From: Atribacteria bacterium SCGC AAA255-G05
GTDB taxonomy: Bacteria > Atribacterota > Phoenicimicrobiia > Phoenicimicrobiales > Phoenicimicrobiaceae
Assembly: GCA_000405605.1 (NCBI GenBank)
Contig: ASPA01000039.1
Coordinates: 1 to 20,156 of the forward strand
Length of the DNA: 20,156 bases
Direction of reading: 5' to 3'
Shown here: positions 7,992 through 16,360 of the stretch, in pieces
How positions within the stretch are numbered: the first letter of the stretch is position 1
Layout: every line of letters begins with the position of its first letter
Made by a program: the position numbers and the translations under genes
The notes under the pieces: model-generated
Databases searched by the model: none
What the model was told of the DNA's origin: nothing
The model's input: only the letters and a program-made list of their open reading frames with translations

Positions 7992-9533
7992 ATGAGGAGA
8001 AAAAGGAAAGATAGTAGTTATTTAAATAAATTGGTAAATAAATTCAGCCGGTTAAAAGAAAAAACGGATAATCCTAATAATAGAAATAGAAAAACAAATT
8101 TAAGGGCAAAACCTGTTTTTAGTGATACATCCAGGTTTAAAAAGAACGAACAAGCACTTCAACGAAGCAGGCAGGAGTTTATCGGTCTATTTAAAAATTC
8201 GCCGGAAGCATTGGCCTATACCGATATGGATGGTATTGTTCTGGAGGTAAATAAACGATTTGAAGAGCTTTTTGGCTATGAACTTGAGGAGATGAGAGGT
8301 AAACATATTGAAAAGATACTTACTAATTGGCATACACAAATTTTGGGTAGTGACCGTGTTTTTACTGATTTGGAATTGATAGCGAAGAAAAAGAATGATA
8401 AATTAATCCATGTTTCTGTTTCTGTTACCTTAAACCAGGTGAACGGGGAAATTACCGGAAAAATATTTTTATTAAATGATATTACTAATCGTAAAGAAAA
8501 TGAAACAATAAATAACGTATTATATAATATTTCCCGCGCAGCTAACTCCGATATTTCCTTAACGCAACTCTATCCAGTTATTCGCGAAGAGCTCAGTACT
8601 ATTATCGATACGACTAATTTTTACATTGCCTTATTCGATGAAGAGAAGAACAAACTTTATTTTTCTTATTACGCCGATGAAACAGGAGAAAGAGACAAGG
8701 ATTTCTTAGTCTCAAAATACAGTATCTCCGATAGTATTTTTAGCTATATTTTTAAAACCGGGGATTCATTACTATTGAATTATAGTAAATATAAAAGGAT
8801 GATTGACCGGGGAGATTTTAATTCTTATGATGTTATAACCAACAAACAGATATGGTTAGGTGTTCCATTAAAGATAGAAAATAAGATTATCGGATCCATG
8901 ATTTTGCAAAGCTACACTGATCCGAACCTTTACTCTAAAAAAGATATTAAACTTATGGAATTTGTTTCTCAACAGATAGCTACTGCAATTGAGAGGAAAC
9001 AAGCAGAGGAAAAATTAAAATTTCTTAGCCTCTATGACCATCTGACCAAGTTACCAAATCGGGTGTTATTTTATGATCGAATGAAACAGGAAATAGCTTA
9101 CGCTAAAAGAGAAAAGAAGAAATTTGCTCTGATGTTTTTGGATTTGGATAACTTTAAAGAAGTTAATGATAAATTTGGCCATGATATTGGAGATCAGTTA
9201 CTTCAGGAAGTAGCAAAAAAATTCAATGAACTCCTGCGGGAAGCCGATACCATTTGTCGTTTAGGAGGAGACGAATTTATTATTTTATTGCCCCGACTTA
9301 GAAAGCCCAGAGAGAATGCTGTAGATGTTGCCCGAAAAATACTTCATTCCCTTGGTGAGCCTTTCTTAATTAAGGGCAATCAGATACATATAACTACGAG
9401 TATTGGGATAGCTTTATACCCTGATGATGGGGAAGAAGGAGAGATTTTAATAAAAAGTGCAGATAAAGCCATGTATTCGGCGAAAAAAGAAGGATCTAAT
9501 AATTATCATTGGGCAGAGTTTAAGTTAACCTGA
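7992..9533 (+). CDS. Diguanylate cyclase with PAS and GAF sensor domains
   Basis: The enzyme makes cyclic di-GMP from two GTP. The 513-residue protein has a basic N-terminal tail (1-55), a PAS domain (about 58-168, starting FIGLFKNSPEALAYTD), a GAF domain (about 180-330) and a GGDEF domain (about 343-510, with the SLYDHLTKLPNR entry). The active site is intact, GGDEF at 425-429. The product-inhibition site RxxD (READ, 416-419) lies at the correct five-residue distance, so feedback inhibition is expected. There is no membrane segment or signal peptide: it is a cytoplasmic sensor of a small ligand, redox state or light, which the sequence does not reveal. No EAL or HD-GYP domain is attached. 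A c-di-GMP riboswitch lies about 110 bases downstream, which suggests the enzyme feeds that sensor. Confidence 0.92.
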   Translation: MRRKRKDSSYLNKLVNKFSRLKEKTDNPNNRNRKTNLRAKPVFSDTSRFKKNEQALQRSRQEFIGLFKNSPEALAYTDMDGIVLEVNKRFEELFGYELEEMRGKHIEKILTNWHTQILGSDRVFTDLELIAKKKNDKLIHVSVSVTLNQVNGEITGKIFLLNDITNRKENETINNVLYNISRAANSDISLTQLYPVIREELSTIIDTTNFYIALFDEEKNKLYFSYYADETGERDKDFLVSKYSISDSIFSYIFKTGDSLLLNYSKYKRMIDRGDFNSYDVITNKQIWLGVPLKIENKIIGSMILQSYTDPNLYSKKDIKLMEFVSQQIATAIERKQAEEKLKFLSLYDHLTKLPNRVLFYDRMKQEIAYAKREKKKFALMFLDLDNFKEVNDKFGHDIGDQLLQEVAKKFNELLREADTICRLGGDEFIILLPRLRKPRENAVDVARKILHSLGEPFLIKGNQIHITTSIGIALYPDDGEEGEILIKSADKAMYSAKKEGSNNYHWAEFKLT

Positions 9534-9603
9534 TGAGGGACTAACCTGACTGTGGACGGTACAAATTTACCAGCTATTGTCTAAAATTTGCTGTTTTAGG
9601 GAA

Positions 9604-9609
9604 TATAAT
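9604..9609 (+). promoter_or_regulatory. Probable -10 box ahead of the riboswitch
   Basis: A perfect TATAAT is about 40 bases before the riboswitch aptamer. The best -35 candidate, TTGTCT at 9577-9582, gives a spacer of 21, longer than normal, so the promoter is plausible but not firm. It would allow the VWA gene to be transcribed independently of the diguanylate cyclase. Confidence 0.4.
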
Positions 9610-9645
9610 AAGTGGTAAAGTTATTTCAAAAAAGAATAAAAAATT

Positions 9646-9746
9646 TCCAAAAGCATGATAAAGGCAAACTATCAGAAATGGTAGGACGCAAAGCCATAGA
9701 TCTAAAACTTCTTATAAAGGAGTCAGGACAGCTAGGTTACCGGCTT
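9646..9746 (+). promoter_or_regulatory. Cyclic di-GMP-I (GEMM-I) riboswitch
   Basis: The conserved elements occur in order: AAAAGC, GGCAAAC (9663-9669), a hairpin CTATCA-GAAA-TGGTAG with the GNRA tetraloop (9668-9683), GGACGCAAAGCC (9683-9694), a second hairpin carrying TCTAAAAC on one side and GTCAGGACAG on the other (the tetraloop-receptor side), and GCTAGGTTACCGG (9731-9743). This matches the GEMM-I consensus closely, including the linker GACGCAAAGCC that contacts the ligand. It lies between a diguanylate cyclase and a secreted VWA protein and has the right orientation to control the latter. Confidence 0.93.
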
Positions 9747-9760
9747 ATTTTTTATTTTTT
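9730..9760 (+). terminator. Terminator-like hairpin overlapping the riboswitch 3' end
   Basis: AGCTAGG (9730-9736) can pair with CCGGCT (9740-9745) around a TTA loop, leaving A9734 bulged, and a T-rich run follows to 9760. Both arms also belong to the aptamer. Ligand binding and termination would therefore compete, predicting that c-di-GMP turns the downstream gene on. This is inferred from pairing alone. Confidence 0.5.
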
Positions 9761-9924
9761 GAGAAACTAAGGGAAAATTAATTGAAGTTATTGAAAATTT
9801 TTTTAAAAGAAGGAGGGATAGAGGAATAACTATAAAAAATAAAAAATCAGGAATCAATTTAATTGCGAATGAAAAGGTATTTAATTATCGGAAATAAAAA
9901 ATAAATTAAGGGGGATATATTAAT

Positions 9925-11523
9925 ATGAAAGGTAAAGTAATTATTTTAGTGGTCATTTCAATATTTTTTCTGATTGCAAGTATTTGTTTTGCAGAATCAA
10001 ATTTATACATAGAATATATTTTAGATTCATCCAATAGTATGAATGAGAAATTAGCGGGTGGCGAATTAAAGATAGATGCCGCTAAAAGAGTATTGTGCGG
10101 ATTGATTGATAATATTGCTGCTGAAAGAAAGGATGCCAATGTGGGTTTAAGAATTTATGGTGCTGGCTTTGATCCCTCTATGAGCAAAGAAAAAGGTTGT
10201 CTTGATTCTGTACTGGTTGCTCCCATAGTACCCATTGATGCAGATTTAATTAAACAGGAAGTAATGGCCTCCGAAGCTACCGGCTATACTCCAATTGCCT
10301 ATACCTTGGAATTAGCCAGCAAAGATTTTCCTTCCGGTGAGGAAAACAATAACATGATTGTACTGGTTAGTGATGGGAAGGAGTCCTGTGGCGGCGATCC
10401 GGTAGCAGTAGCAGAACAATTAAAAACCCAGGGATATAATATAAAAATATATAGTATTGGATTTGATGTTGATGCTCAAACTAGAGAACAGTTAGAAGCA
10501 ATTGCTTTGGCTACTGATGGTGCCTATTATGATGCCAAGGATGCCGACCAGCTAAAACAATCTCTGGAGGAAATTAAAGAGCGTACATTTGAAGTATACG
10601 AAGCAGCAGGAGAAGCCGCAGAGGCATCACTCTGGATCGCCGATGCACCGAAAATCCAACCGGGTGATTTTAAAGATGGAATATACTTGCACGAATTAAA
10701 GTTTTACAAGACTAAAGTTTATAAGGGGCAAGAAGTAAAAGCAGTGATGATTGTAAAAAAATCACCTTACGAAGCACATAATAATGTGATTTATCAAGAT
10801 TTTCATCTTCAATTATTAGATAATGATTTTAATGAAGTTGCAGCAAATAATTATACAGTTAAAGGAATTACCGAAGATTTGGCTACCTTTAAAATTGAAT
10901 GGGAGGCTGATGAGACCGGATGGGTTTATATCGCAGTTTCAGCTTCGAACAATCACAATGGAGAAGGTTATCCAATACCTCCTTATGATCGGGGTGTGAT
11001 AGAGCCATCTCCCTATACTCTGAAGGTGAAAGTTAGCGGAGAGACAGCAGGAGAAGTAGAAGTTCCTGCATTTGGGGAGTATGGAATTCAAAAATTAAAC
11101 GGTGGAAACAGTTTTGAGAATGCAGAAGAAATCCAACCTGATAAGTTTATTACCAGCAATATTTTCATAAAAGAAGCCAGATTCTATGTCATGCCGATAG
11201 AAAAAGGATTAAAGGAAATCAAAATGGCAGCAGTTATCCAGAAACCTTTTTATGAAGCCTGGAACAATAATATTAATTTGACCTATGCTTTAAAAATATA
11301 TGATGAAGATTGGATAGAAATAGGTTCTAACAATATTACGATTTCTCTGAATCCTCCAACCGCTCAGTTACTTGCATTGGAATGCGAAATAGAAGGCAAT
11401 GATGAAATTTATGTTTCCCTTACTGCCAGTGATAACCATACTGTCAAAGGAGAGATTGTAGAACTTTACGACTATAATCGGGTTGACCCGACTAACTATT
11501 CATTATTAATTATAGGCGAATAG
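9925..11523 (+). CDS. Secreted von Willebrand factor A protein with tandem C-terminal domains
   Basis: The 532-residue protein starts with a signal peptide (1-23, cut probably after CFA). The VWA domain covers about 27-225 and has an intact metal-dependent adhesion site: DSSNS at 34-38, T122 in GYTP, and D150 in VSDG. Two related domains follow at about 234-371 and 393-532. Shared features include a PYEA/FYEA..NN motif, a D(D/E)(D)..E..NN strand, a later AS.NH motif and a final proline-tyrosine stretch. I cannot assign these domains to a named family. A ribosome site AAGGGGG precedes the ATG. The gene is controlled by the c-di-GMP riboswitch and ends at a strong terminator, so it is a single-gene unit. 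An adhesion or surface-binding role is inferred from VWA proteins and c-di-GMP biology. Confidence 0.85.
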   Translation: MKGKVIILVVISIFFLIASICFAESNLYIEYILDSSNSMNEKLAGGELKIDAAKRVLCGLIDNIAAERKDANVGLRIYGAGFDPSMSKEKGCLDSVLVAPIVPIDADLIKQEVMASEATGYTPIAYTLELASKDFPSGEENNNMIVLVSDGKESCGGDPVAVAEQLKTQGYNIKIYSIGFDVDAQTREQLEAIALATDGAYYDAKDADQLKQSLEEIKERTFEVYEAAGEAAEASLWIADAPKIQPGDFKDGIYLHELKFYKTKVYKGQEVKAVMIVKKSPYEAHNNVIYQDFHLQLLDNDFNEVAANNYTVKGITEDLATFKIEWEADETGWVYIAVSASNNHNGEGYPIPPYDRGVIEPSPYTLKVKVSGETAGEVEVPAFGEYGIQKLNGGNSFENAEEIQPDKFITSNIFIKEARFYVMPIEKGLKEIKMAAVIQKPFYEAWNNNINLTYALKIYDEDWIEIGSNNITISLNPPTAQLLALECEIEGNDEIYVSLTASDNHTVKGEIVELYDYNRVDPTNYSLLIIGE

Positions 11524-11573
11524 GCGGACAATAAACTTACAAATTTTTAGATTTGAAATTTGAATGAAAGCTC

Positions 11574-11620
11574 AAGGGGATAGAAGTGATTAAAATGACC
11601 CTCTATCCCCTTTTTATTTT
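11574..11620 (+). terminator. Intrinsic terminator of the VWA gene
   Basis: AAGGGGATAGA (11574-11584) pairs perfectly with TCTATCCCCTT (11602-11612), followed by a T-rich run TTTATTTT. It lies about 50 bases after the stop codon. Confidence 0.88.
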
Positions 11621-11791
11621 GGAATAGTTAAGAGGGATTATTTAAGGACTGTGATAAAATAAAAAAGCAAGCAAGTAGGATTTTTTAAATCTTTTATGAT
11701 ATATTGTCTATAGATATCTTTAGGGTCAGCGATAGAGCGCCTCTAAGTTAATAAGTTTATTGAAATTGAAATTGTTTCAAAGGAGGTAGAA

Positions 11792-12841
11792 ATGCAACGG
11801 AAAAAACGAGTGTTGGTGATTTTTACCGGAGGGACTATAGTTAGCGGTTTTCAGGGCAAGGGCAAGGTTGCCGGACCGAACAATAAGATGTTTAAATCAC
11901 TGCATAGTTATGTAGAGAATTTTTTTCAGGATAAAAATATAGAATTAACCTGCCAGGAACCTTTGGGAATGCCGGGAGAAGATAGTTCTAATCTTGGTCC
12001 GGAACACTGGCTAAAAATCACTTCTATCATAGTAGAAGAACTTCAAAAAGGCCTTGATGGTGTACTTATTCTTTATGGAACAGACACCATGGCCTATCTA
12101 TCATCCTGGCTTAGTATTTGTTTCCCCCAAGTTCCTATTCCTATAATTATCACCGGGAGCCAACTTACTCTGGACTATATGCCGGAAGACGTTACCGTAA
12201 ATTTACGTGGGGCCGCTCAGGTAGTGTGCTCAGATTTTCCCGGAGTATGGATTTATTGTAATTGGAAATTGATTCCCGGTGCCCGGGCGCATAAAGCTCA
12301 TGCTTTACATCCTGATATATTTATTGCAGCGAATGGTGTACCGGTTTATTTTAATCCTGACTGGGCTCTTAAAAACAAGAGGAGAAAGTTTTCATCAAAG
12401 ATAGAATTTTTTCCTTCCGATGAAACAAAAAAGATTTTAAATTATAATTCGCAGAAGGTACAAAATATTTGTGAAAAAATAGGTTGGTTTATGTGCCTCC
12501 CAGGCGTGGAGCAAAAGCTCAGCGAAGACAAAAAGATAGTTTGTGTCTATGGTTTTGGAGCGGGGAATTCCCCCACCAGAGTATTAAATTATTTTCGGTC
12601 TTTTTATCTTGAAAAGGAGATACCTTGTATCATTGCCTGCAGTCAAGCCGAAGGGGATATCAAAAAACCTAATTATTATAAAAAAGTAGGCATTGCCTTG
12701 CTGGCTCAGGATGGGTTTAAGGTCTGGAGCCAGATGGATTATCCCATAGAGTTTATTCACGCGCTATCCTGTTTTTCTTTGTTGGTGTCTTTTGATGATC
12801 CGGGGCTCATCCTCTCTAAATATTTAGAAGGGCCGTTCTAA
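11792..12841 (+). CDS. ansA: L-asparaginase, type I (cytoplasmic)
   Basis: The enzyme hydrolyses asparagine to aspartate and ammonia. The 349-residue length is close to E. coli AnsA (338). The catalytic set is complete by comparison with AnsA: T15 in TGGTI, the DSSN substrate segment, T97-D98 in GTDTMAY, and K168 in the GARAHKAHA stretch that aligns with GNRTTKAHA of AnsA. There is no signal peptide, so it acts in the cytoplasm. The C-terminal half keeps the family fold (YGFGAGNSP). AAAGGAGG is well placed before the ATG. It sits alone between a terminator and a decayed region, so it is probably its own unit. A glutaminase or other amidohydrolase activity of the same family cannot be excluded. 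Confidence 0.85.
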   Translation: MQRKKRVLVIFTGGTIVSGFQGKGKVAGPNNKMFKSLHSYVENFFQDKNIELTCQEPLGMPGEDSSNLGPEHWLKITSIIVEELQKGLDGVLILYGTDTMAYLSSWLSICFPQVPIPIIITGSQLTLDYMPEDVTVNLRGAAQVVCSDFPGVWIYCNWKLIPGARAHKAHALHPDIFIAANGVPVYFNPDWALKNKRRKFSSKIEFFPSDETKKILNYNSQKVQNICEKIGWFMCLPGVEQKLSEDKKIVCVYGFGAGNSPTRVLNYFRSFYLEKEIPCIIACSQAEGDIKKPNYYKKVGIALLAQDGFKVWSQMDYPIEFIHALSCFSLLVSFDDPGLILSKYLEGPF

Positions 12842-13180
12842 CCTAAATAAAAAAAGTTGGTTATGTATTAATAAAAAATAAATAAGGGAGAATTAAAATG
12901 AATAAGATAATAAAGGGGCGAAACATTAATTCAACTTAAATCTGAAAAAAAATATAAGAATAAACCAGTAATTAAATAATAGATAAACCGCGATCATAAA
13001 AAACTCGCCGGAGTAGAATTACCAGATGGGTTTTATTTTTGTTAAATCTGCAATTTGTACCTGCAGAAAAATATTCATGAAAGAAAGTTATTCTCTTTTG
13101 CGTATACATAAGTATGCGTAGATATATAGATTAGTTAATAACGAAAAATATCTACAAAAATAAAAAGGAGGATACATTTT
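12842..13180 (+). other. Intergenic region with possible gene remnant and a small dyad
   Basis: No intact gene. AGGGAG followed by ATG 12898 opens only 13 codons. Farther on, from about 12984, a short frame reads NRDHKKLAGVELPDGFYF and stops; it looks protein-like but is not recognisable. These may be pieces of one decayed small gene. GCGTATAC (13101-13108) can pair with GTATGCGT (13113-13120) around ATAA. No T run follows, so it is not a clear terminator and could be a protein-binding site. Confidence 0.35.
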
Positions 13181-14077
13181 GTGGCAAAAAAGCAGAAAAA
13201 ACATTTAATAAGACTGGTAGTACAGATTTTTTTTCTTGCCCTGATAATTTTAATTAGTGTCAATCATTTTCGGAGTGAACAGGGATTGGCGCCCCTGTTA
13301 ATAGGTGCTCCCTCTCTTCATGCGGTCTGCCCCTTCGGAGGAGTAATAACCATTTACACCTATTTTACTGAAGGTGCTTTTATACAAAAAATTCATCAAT
13401 CTGCTTTTACTTTAATGTGGTTAGTTCTTGGCTTAACCTTACTCTTTGGTCCGGTCTTTTGCGGCTGGGTCTGCCCCTTTGGGACAGTTCAGGAGTTTAT
13501 CGGTAAGATAGGGAGGAAGATATTTAAAAAGAGGTATAACAATTTTATACCTTCAGTCATAGATAAGCCCTTAAGATATCTCAGATATGTAATTTTAGCA
13601 TTGGTAGTAGTTAATACCGCTATTTCCGGAAAATTACTATTTTCTAATTTTGATCCTTATTATGCCCTTTTTAATATCTGGTCCAGCGAGGTTACCAGGT
13701 TATCTTTATTGGTACTTGGCTTGACTTTGATCGGTTCTCTATTTGTAGAAAGACCCTGGTGTAAATATCTCTGCCCACTTGGGGCATTGCTGGGAATTTT
13801 TAATCTTTTTAGAATTGTGAAGCTCAAGAGAAACGAAAATATCTGTATAAATTGTAAGGTCTGTGACCGGGTTTGCCCGATGAATATCGATATCTCTACT
13901 TCCAAGACTATCACTGATCATCAATGTATTAGCTGTCTTTTATGTACTGATGAAATAGCCTGTCCGGTTAGTAATTCCTTAAATTTTTCTGTTTTAGAAA
14001 GAAAGAATCCTAAAGAAGATTTAAAGAAGGATTCCGGAGATAAGATTGAAGAAAGTGATTCAGGAGGGGTAAAATGA
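13181..14077 (+). CDS. Membrane 4Fe-4S protein of the NapH/CcoG type
   Basis: A polytopic iron-sulfur protein that passes electrons at the membrane. GTG is the start, with AAGGAGGAT upstream. The 298 residues include about five membrane segments. Cysteine pairs of the family lie in HAVCPFGG, in CGWVCPFG (C94, C98) and in WCKYLCPLG (C194, C198). Two ferredoxin-type clusters follow on the cytoplasmic side: C222-C225-C228-C232 then P, and C249-C252-C255-C261 then P, the second with a longer last gap. The tail is rich in charged residues. It overlaps the next gene by four bases (ATGA), so the two are translationally coupled. The electron partner is not visible here. Confidence 0.85.
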   Translation: MAKKQKKHLIRLVVQIFFLALIILISVNHFRSEQGLAPLLIGAPSLHAVCPFGGVITIYTYFTEGAFIQKIHQSAFTLMWLVLGLTLLFGPVFCGWVCPFGTVQEFIGKIGRKIFKKRYNNFIPSVIDKPLRYLRYVILALVVVNTAISGKLLFSNFDPYYALFNIWSSEVTRLSLLVLGLTLIGSLFVERPWCKYLCPLGALLGIFNLFRIVKLKRNENICINCKVCDRVCPMNIDISTSKTITDHQCISCLLCTDEIACPVSNSLNFSVLERKNPKEDLKKDSGDKIEESDSGGVK

Positions 14078-14799
14078 AAATAAAGAGCATACATATACTA
14101 TTAGCTATAATAATTATAATTGGAGGAGGTATTTTACTGGCCAGCGAATTAGATCTTTATAATACCGACAGAGTAAAAAGCCCCAGAAAGACAGCCGAAG
14201 GGTTTTATGATATCTATGATATACGAGGCTCACATACTTTGGAGGAGATTGAAAAATATTATCATTTACCCGCTTCTTCTGCTATAGATGCTTTTGGATT
14301 AAGACCGGATACCATTCCGGCACTTTTTCAACTAAAGGATATGAAAGAGATATTTAAACCGGTAGAGCTGGAAGGAGAAGGATACGTTGTGGAGACTGAT
14401 ACAGTTAAAGTTTTTACTTCCCTATATTTAAAAATTCCCTATGTTTCTGATGAAACTTTTTATCTACCGGAAAAGACGGTGAATTATCTGATAGAAAATG
14501 ATAAACTGACCGGGGAAGAAAAAGAATATTGGCAGGGACATACTTTTAAATTAGAATATCTGGATAGTGAATATTTAGCAGCTTCGGAGTTTTCCAGGAT
14601 AGTTGTAGAAGAAGCTGAAGGATTTAAAGTCACCGGTAAAACAACTGTTAAGGAATTGCTGGATGGCGGAATAACCGAAGAGAAATTTGAAGAGGTTACC
14701 GGTTTTAAGGTACCCGAAGATAAATCAGTTTTAGTTAGAGATTTTGTAATCGATAAAGGGTTAGAATTCGGAGAAGTAAAAGATAAGTTTGCGGAATAA
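14074..14799 (+). CDS. Membrane-anchored protein with two short helical repeats, partner of the Fe-S protein
   Basis: This 241-residue protein has one N-terminal membrane segment (about 5-25) and the rest is probably outside. Residues around 48-92 contain DIRGSHTLEEIEKYYHLP, then a proline and an LKD(M) helix. This resembles a small domain often found beside NapH-type iron-sulfur or cytochrome b proteins. A second, diverged copy appears near the C-terminus (about 188-238: TTVKELLDGGITEEKF, then GFKVP and EVKDKF). The region between reads as beta-rich. There are no cysteines for a cluster and no heme motif. The ATGA overlap with the preceding gene suggests the two form one complex. Its exact function is unknown. 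Confidence 0.6.
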   Translation: MKIKSIHILLAIIIIIGGGILLASELDLYNTDRVKSPRKTAEGFYDIYDIRGSHTLEEIEKYYHLPASSAIDAFGLRPDTIPALFQLKDMKEIFKPVELEGEGYVVETDTVKVFTSLYLKIPYVSDETFYLPEKTVNYLIENDKLTGEEKEYWQGHTFKLEYLDSEYLAASEFSRIVVEEAEGFKVTGKTTVKELLDGGITEEKFEEVTGFKVPEDKSVLVRDFVIDKGLEFGEVKDKFAE

Positions 14800-14865
14800 T
14801 AAAAAATAAAATAAAATACAATTGAAGAAAACAGAGTAGCCGACTAAATTAAAGGAGAGGTTACG

Positions 14866-16290
14866 ATGAGTATAATGATAAAAACTAAAATAGTAGGTAC
14901 TATTGGACCGGCAAGCAATTCTTATGAAAAAATAGAGAAGCTGATTCAAGGAGGTATGGATGTTGCCCGTTTAAATTTTTCTCATGGAAGCCATGAAAAA
15001 CATCGTCAAGTTATTAAAAATATTCGTCGGGCTTCTTTGAAGACAAATGAATCTGTGGCCATCCTTCAGGATTTGGGAGGGCCAAAGATAAGAATTGGGA
15101 AGATTGAAAAAGAATCTATTCTTCTAAAAGAAGGTTCTTTTTTTATTCTTACCAGCCGTGAGGTTCCCGGGAACGAACAGGAAGTATCCGTTACCTTTCC
15201 TTCTTTACCTCAAAAGGTGAAGAAAGGGGACGGTATCTTTTTGGCTGACGGAACTTTAGAGCTTAAAGTTAAAGAGCTTACCTCTACTGATATTATCTGT
15301 AAGATAGTGAGGGGTGGAAAACTCACCTCTCACAAAGGGATAAATATTCCCAATATATCTATGGATATCTCGTCCTTGACTGAAAAAGATTATCAGGATA
15401 TTCTCTTTGGAATAAAAAATAAAGTTGATTTTATCGGTCTTTCTTTTACCAGAAACGCTGAGGATGTCTTAAGGGCAAGAAAATTTTTAAAGGAAAATGG
15501 GGCGGAAGATATTTCCTTGATTGCCAAGATTGAAAAGAAAGAGGCGGTAGAAAACCTGAAAGAAATAATCGAAGTTTCTGATGGGATAATGGTAGCTCGG
15601 GGTGACCTGGGAGTAGAAATACCTTTGGAAAATGTCCCCCTGGTTCAGAAGGATATTATTAAAAGATGTAATTTTGTGGGGAAGCCGGTAATTACCGCAA
15701 CCCAGATGTTAATGTCGATGGTGAGCAGTCCTCGTCCTACACGTGCAGAGGTTAACGATGTAGCCAATGCCATTCTGGATGGCACTGATGCTATTATGTT
15801 GTCTGAGGAGACAGCAGTAGGTAATTATCCCGTAGAGGCAGTGGAAACAATGAATAAGATTGCTCTAAGAGTTGAAAAGGCTATAGATTATAAAAAAATA
15901 TTGAGTGAGAGGTCGCTTTCGGTTAAACCCACCAATCCGGATGCGATAAGTCACGCCACCTGTCAGGTAGCAATGGATTTAAAAGCAAAGGCTATCGTCA
16001 CCTTTACTCTTTCCGGGAGTACAGCCCGTATGGTATCCCGATATCGTCCCTCTGTTCCTATTATCGCAGCCAGTACCCGGGATTCCACAGTTAGAAAACT
16101 TGCTCTTAGCTGGGGAGTTTACCCTTTTAAATCTGATGAACTGGAAAATACCGATGATATGATTGAAAAATCAAAGAAGATTGCTTTAAAAACCGGATTG
16201 GCCAACCCAGGAGATAAGATTGTAATTACTGCGGGAATTCCTTTTAAAGTTCCCGGCACCACTAATTTACTAAAAGTAGAAACATTATGA
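14866..16290 (+). CDS. pyk: Pyruvate kinase
   Basis: The last step of glycolysis: phosphoenolpyruvate plus ADP gives pyruvate plus ATP. The 474-residue protein covers the full A, B and C domains. It begins KIVGTIGPAS and has the ARLNFSHG motif, catalytic lysine K221 in IAKIEKKEA, metal-binding RGDLGVE (G246-D247), the ITATQML segment and PTRAEVNDVANA. One position in the usual MLESM motif reads MLMSM. No extra C-terminal phosphotransfer domain is attached, unlike some Firmicutes pyruvate kinases. AAAGGAGAGG supports the ATG. It is separated from the Fe-S pair by 66 bases and may share its transcript. Confidence 0.96.
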   Translation: MSIMIKTKIVGTIGPASNSYEKIEKLIQGGMDVARLNFSHGSHEKHRQVIKNIRRASLKTNESVAILQDLGGPKIRIGKIEKESILLKEGSFFILTSREVPGNEQEVSVTFPSLPQKVKKGDGIFLADGTLELKVKELTSTDIICKIVRGGKLTSHKGINIPNISMDISSLTEKDYQDILFGIKNKVDFIGLSFTRNAEDVLRARKFLKENGAEDISLIAKIEKKEAVENLKEIIEVSDGIMVARGDLGVEIPLENVPLVQKDIIKRCNFVGKPVITATQMLMSMVSSPRPTRAEVNDVANAILDGTDAIMLSEETAVGNYPVEAVETMNKIALRVEKAIDYKKILSERSLSVKPTNPDAISHATCQVAMDLKAKAIVTFTLSGSTARMVSRYRPSVPIIAASTRDSTVRKLALSWGVYPFKSDELENTDDMIEKSKKIALKTGLANPGDKIVITAGIPFKVPGTTNLLKVETL

Positions 16291-16297
16291 TTAATAC

Positions 16298-16329
16298 AAG
16301 GGACGATTCTTTGTATGATTTATAGCCGT
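16298..16329. repeat. Degenerate copy of the REP-like palindrome
   Basis: AAGGGACGATTCTTTG at 16298-16313 matches the left arm of the element at 7703-7718 in 14 of 16 positions. Only GCCGT at 16325-16329 survives of the right arm, so the palindrome is broken. It sits just after the pyruvate kinase stop. Confidence 0.5.
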
Positions 16330-16360
16330 AGGACAGGCAAAAATAATTTTTTTCTTTAAA

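Noticed and set aside
9782..9900. Possible leader peptide after the riboswitch, near the AGGAGGG at 9812-9818
   Set aside because: No ATG, GTG or TTG lies at a proper distance after the ribosome-like site, and the frame stops quickly.
12197..12300. Apparent loss of the catalytic lysine in the asparaginase, judged against the E. coli type II layout
   Set aside because: Aligned with the type I enzyme AnsA, the lysine lies in the RTTKAHA region, and here K168 in ARAHKAHA occupies that place, so the site is complete.
13660..13924. Antisense open frames over the Fe-S protein and other genes
   Set aside because: They lack ribosome sites and protein-like composition and lie opposite strongly conserved coding sequence.
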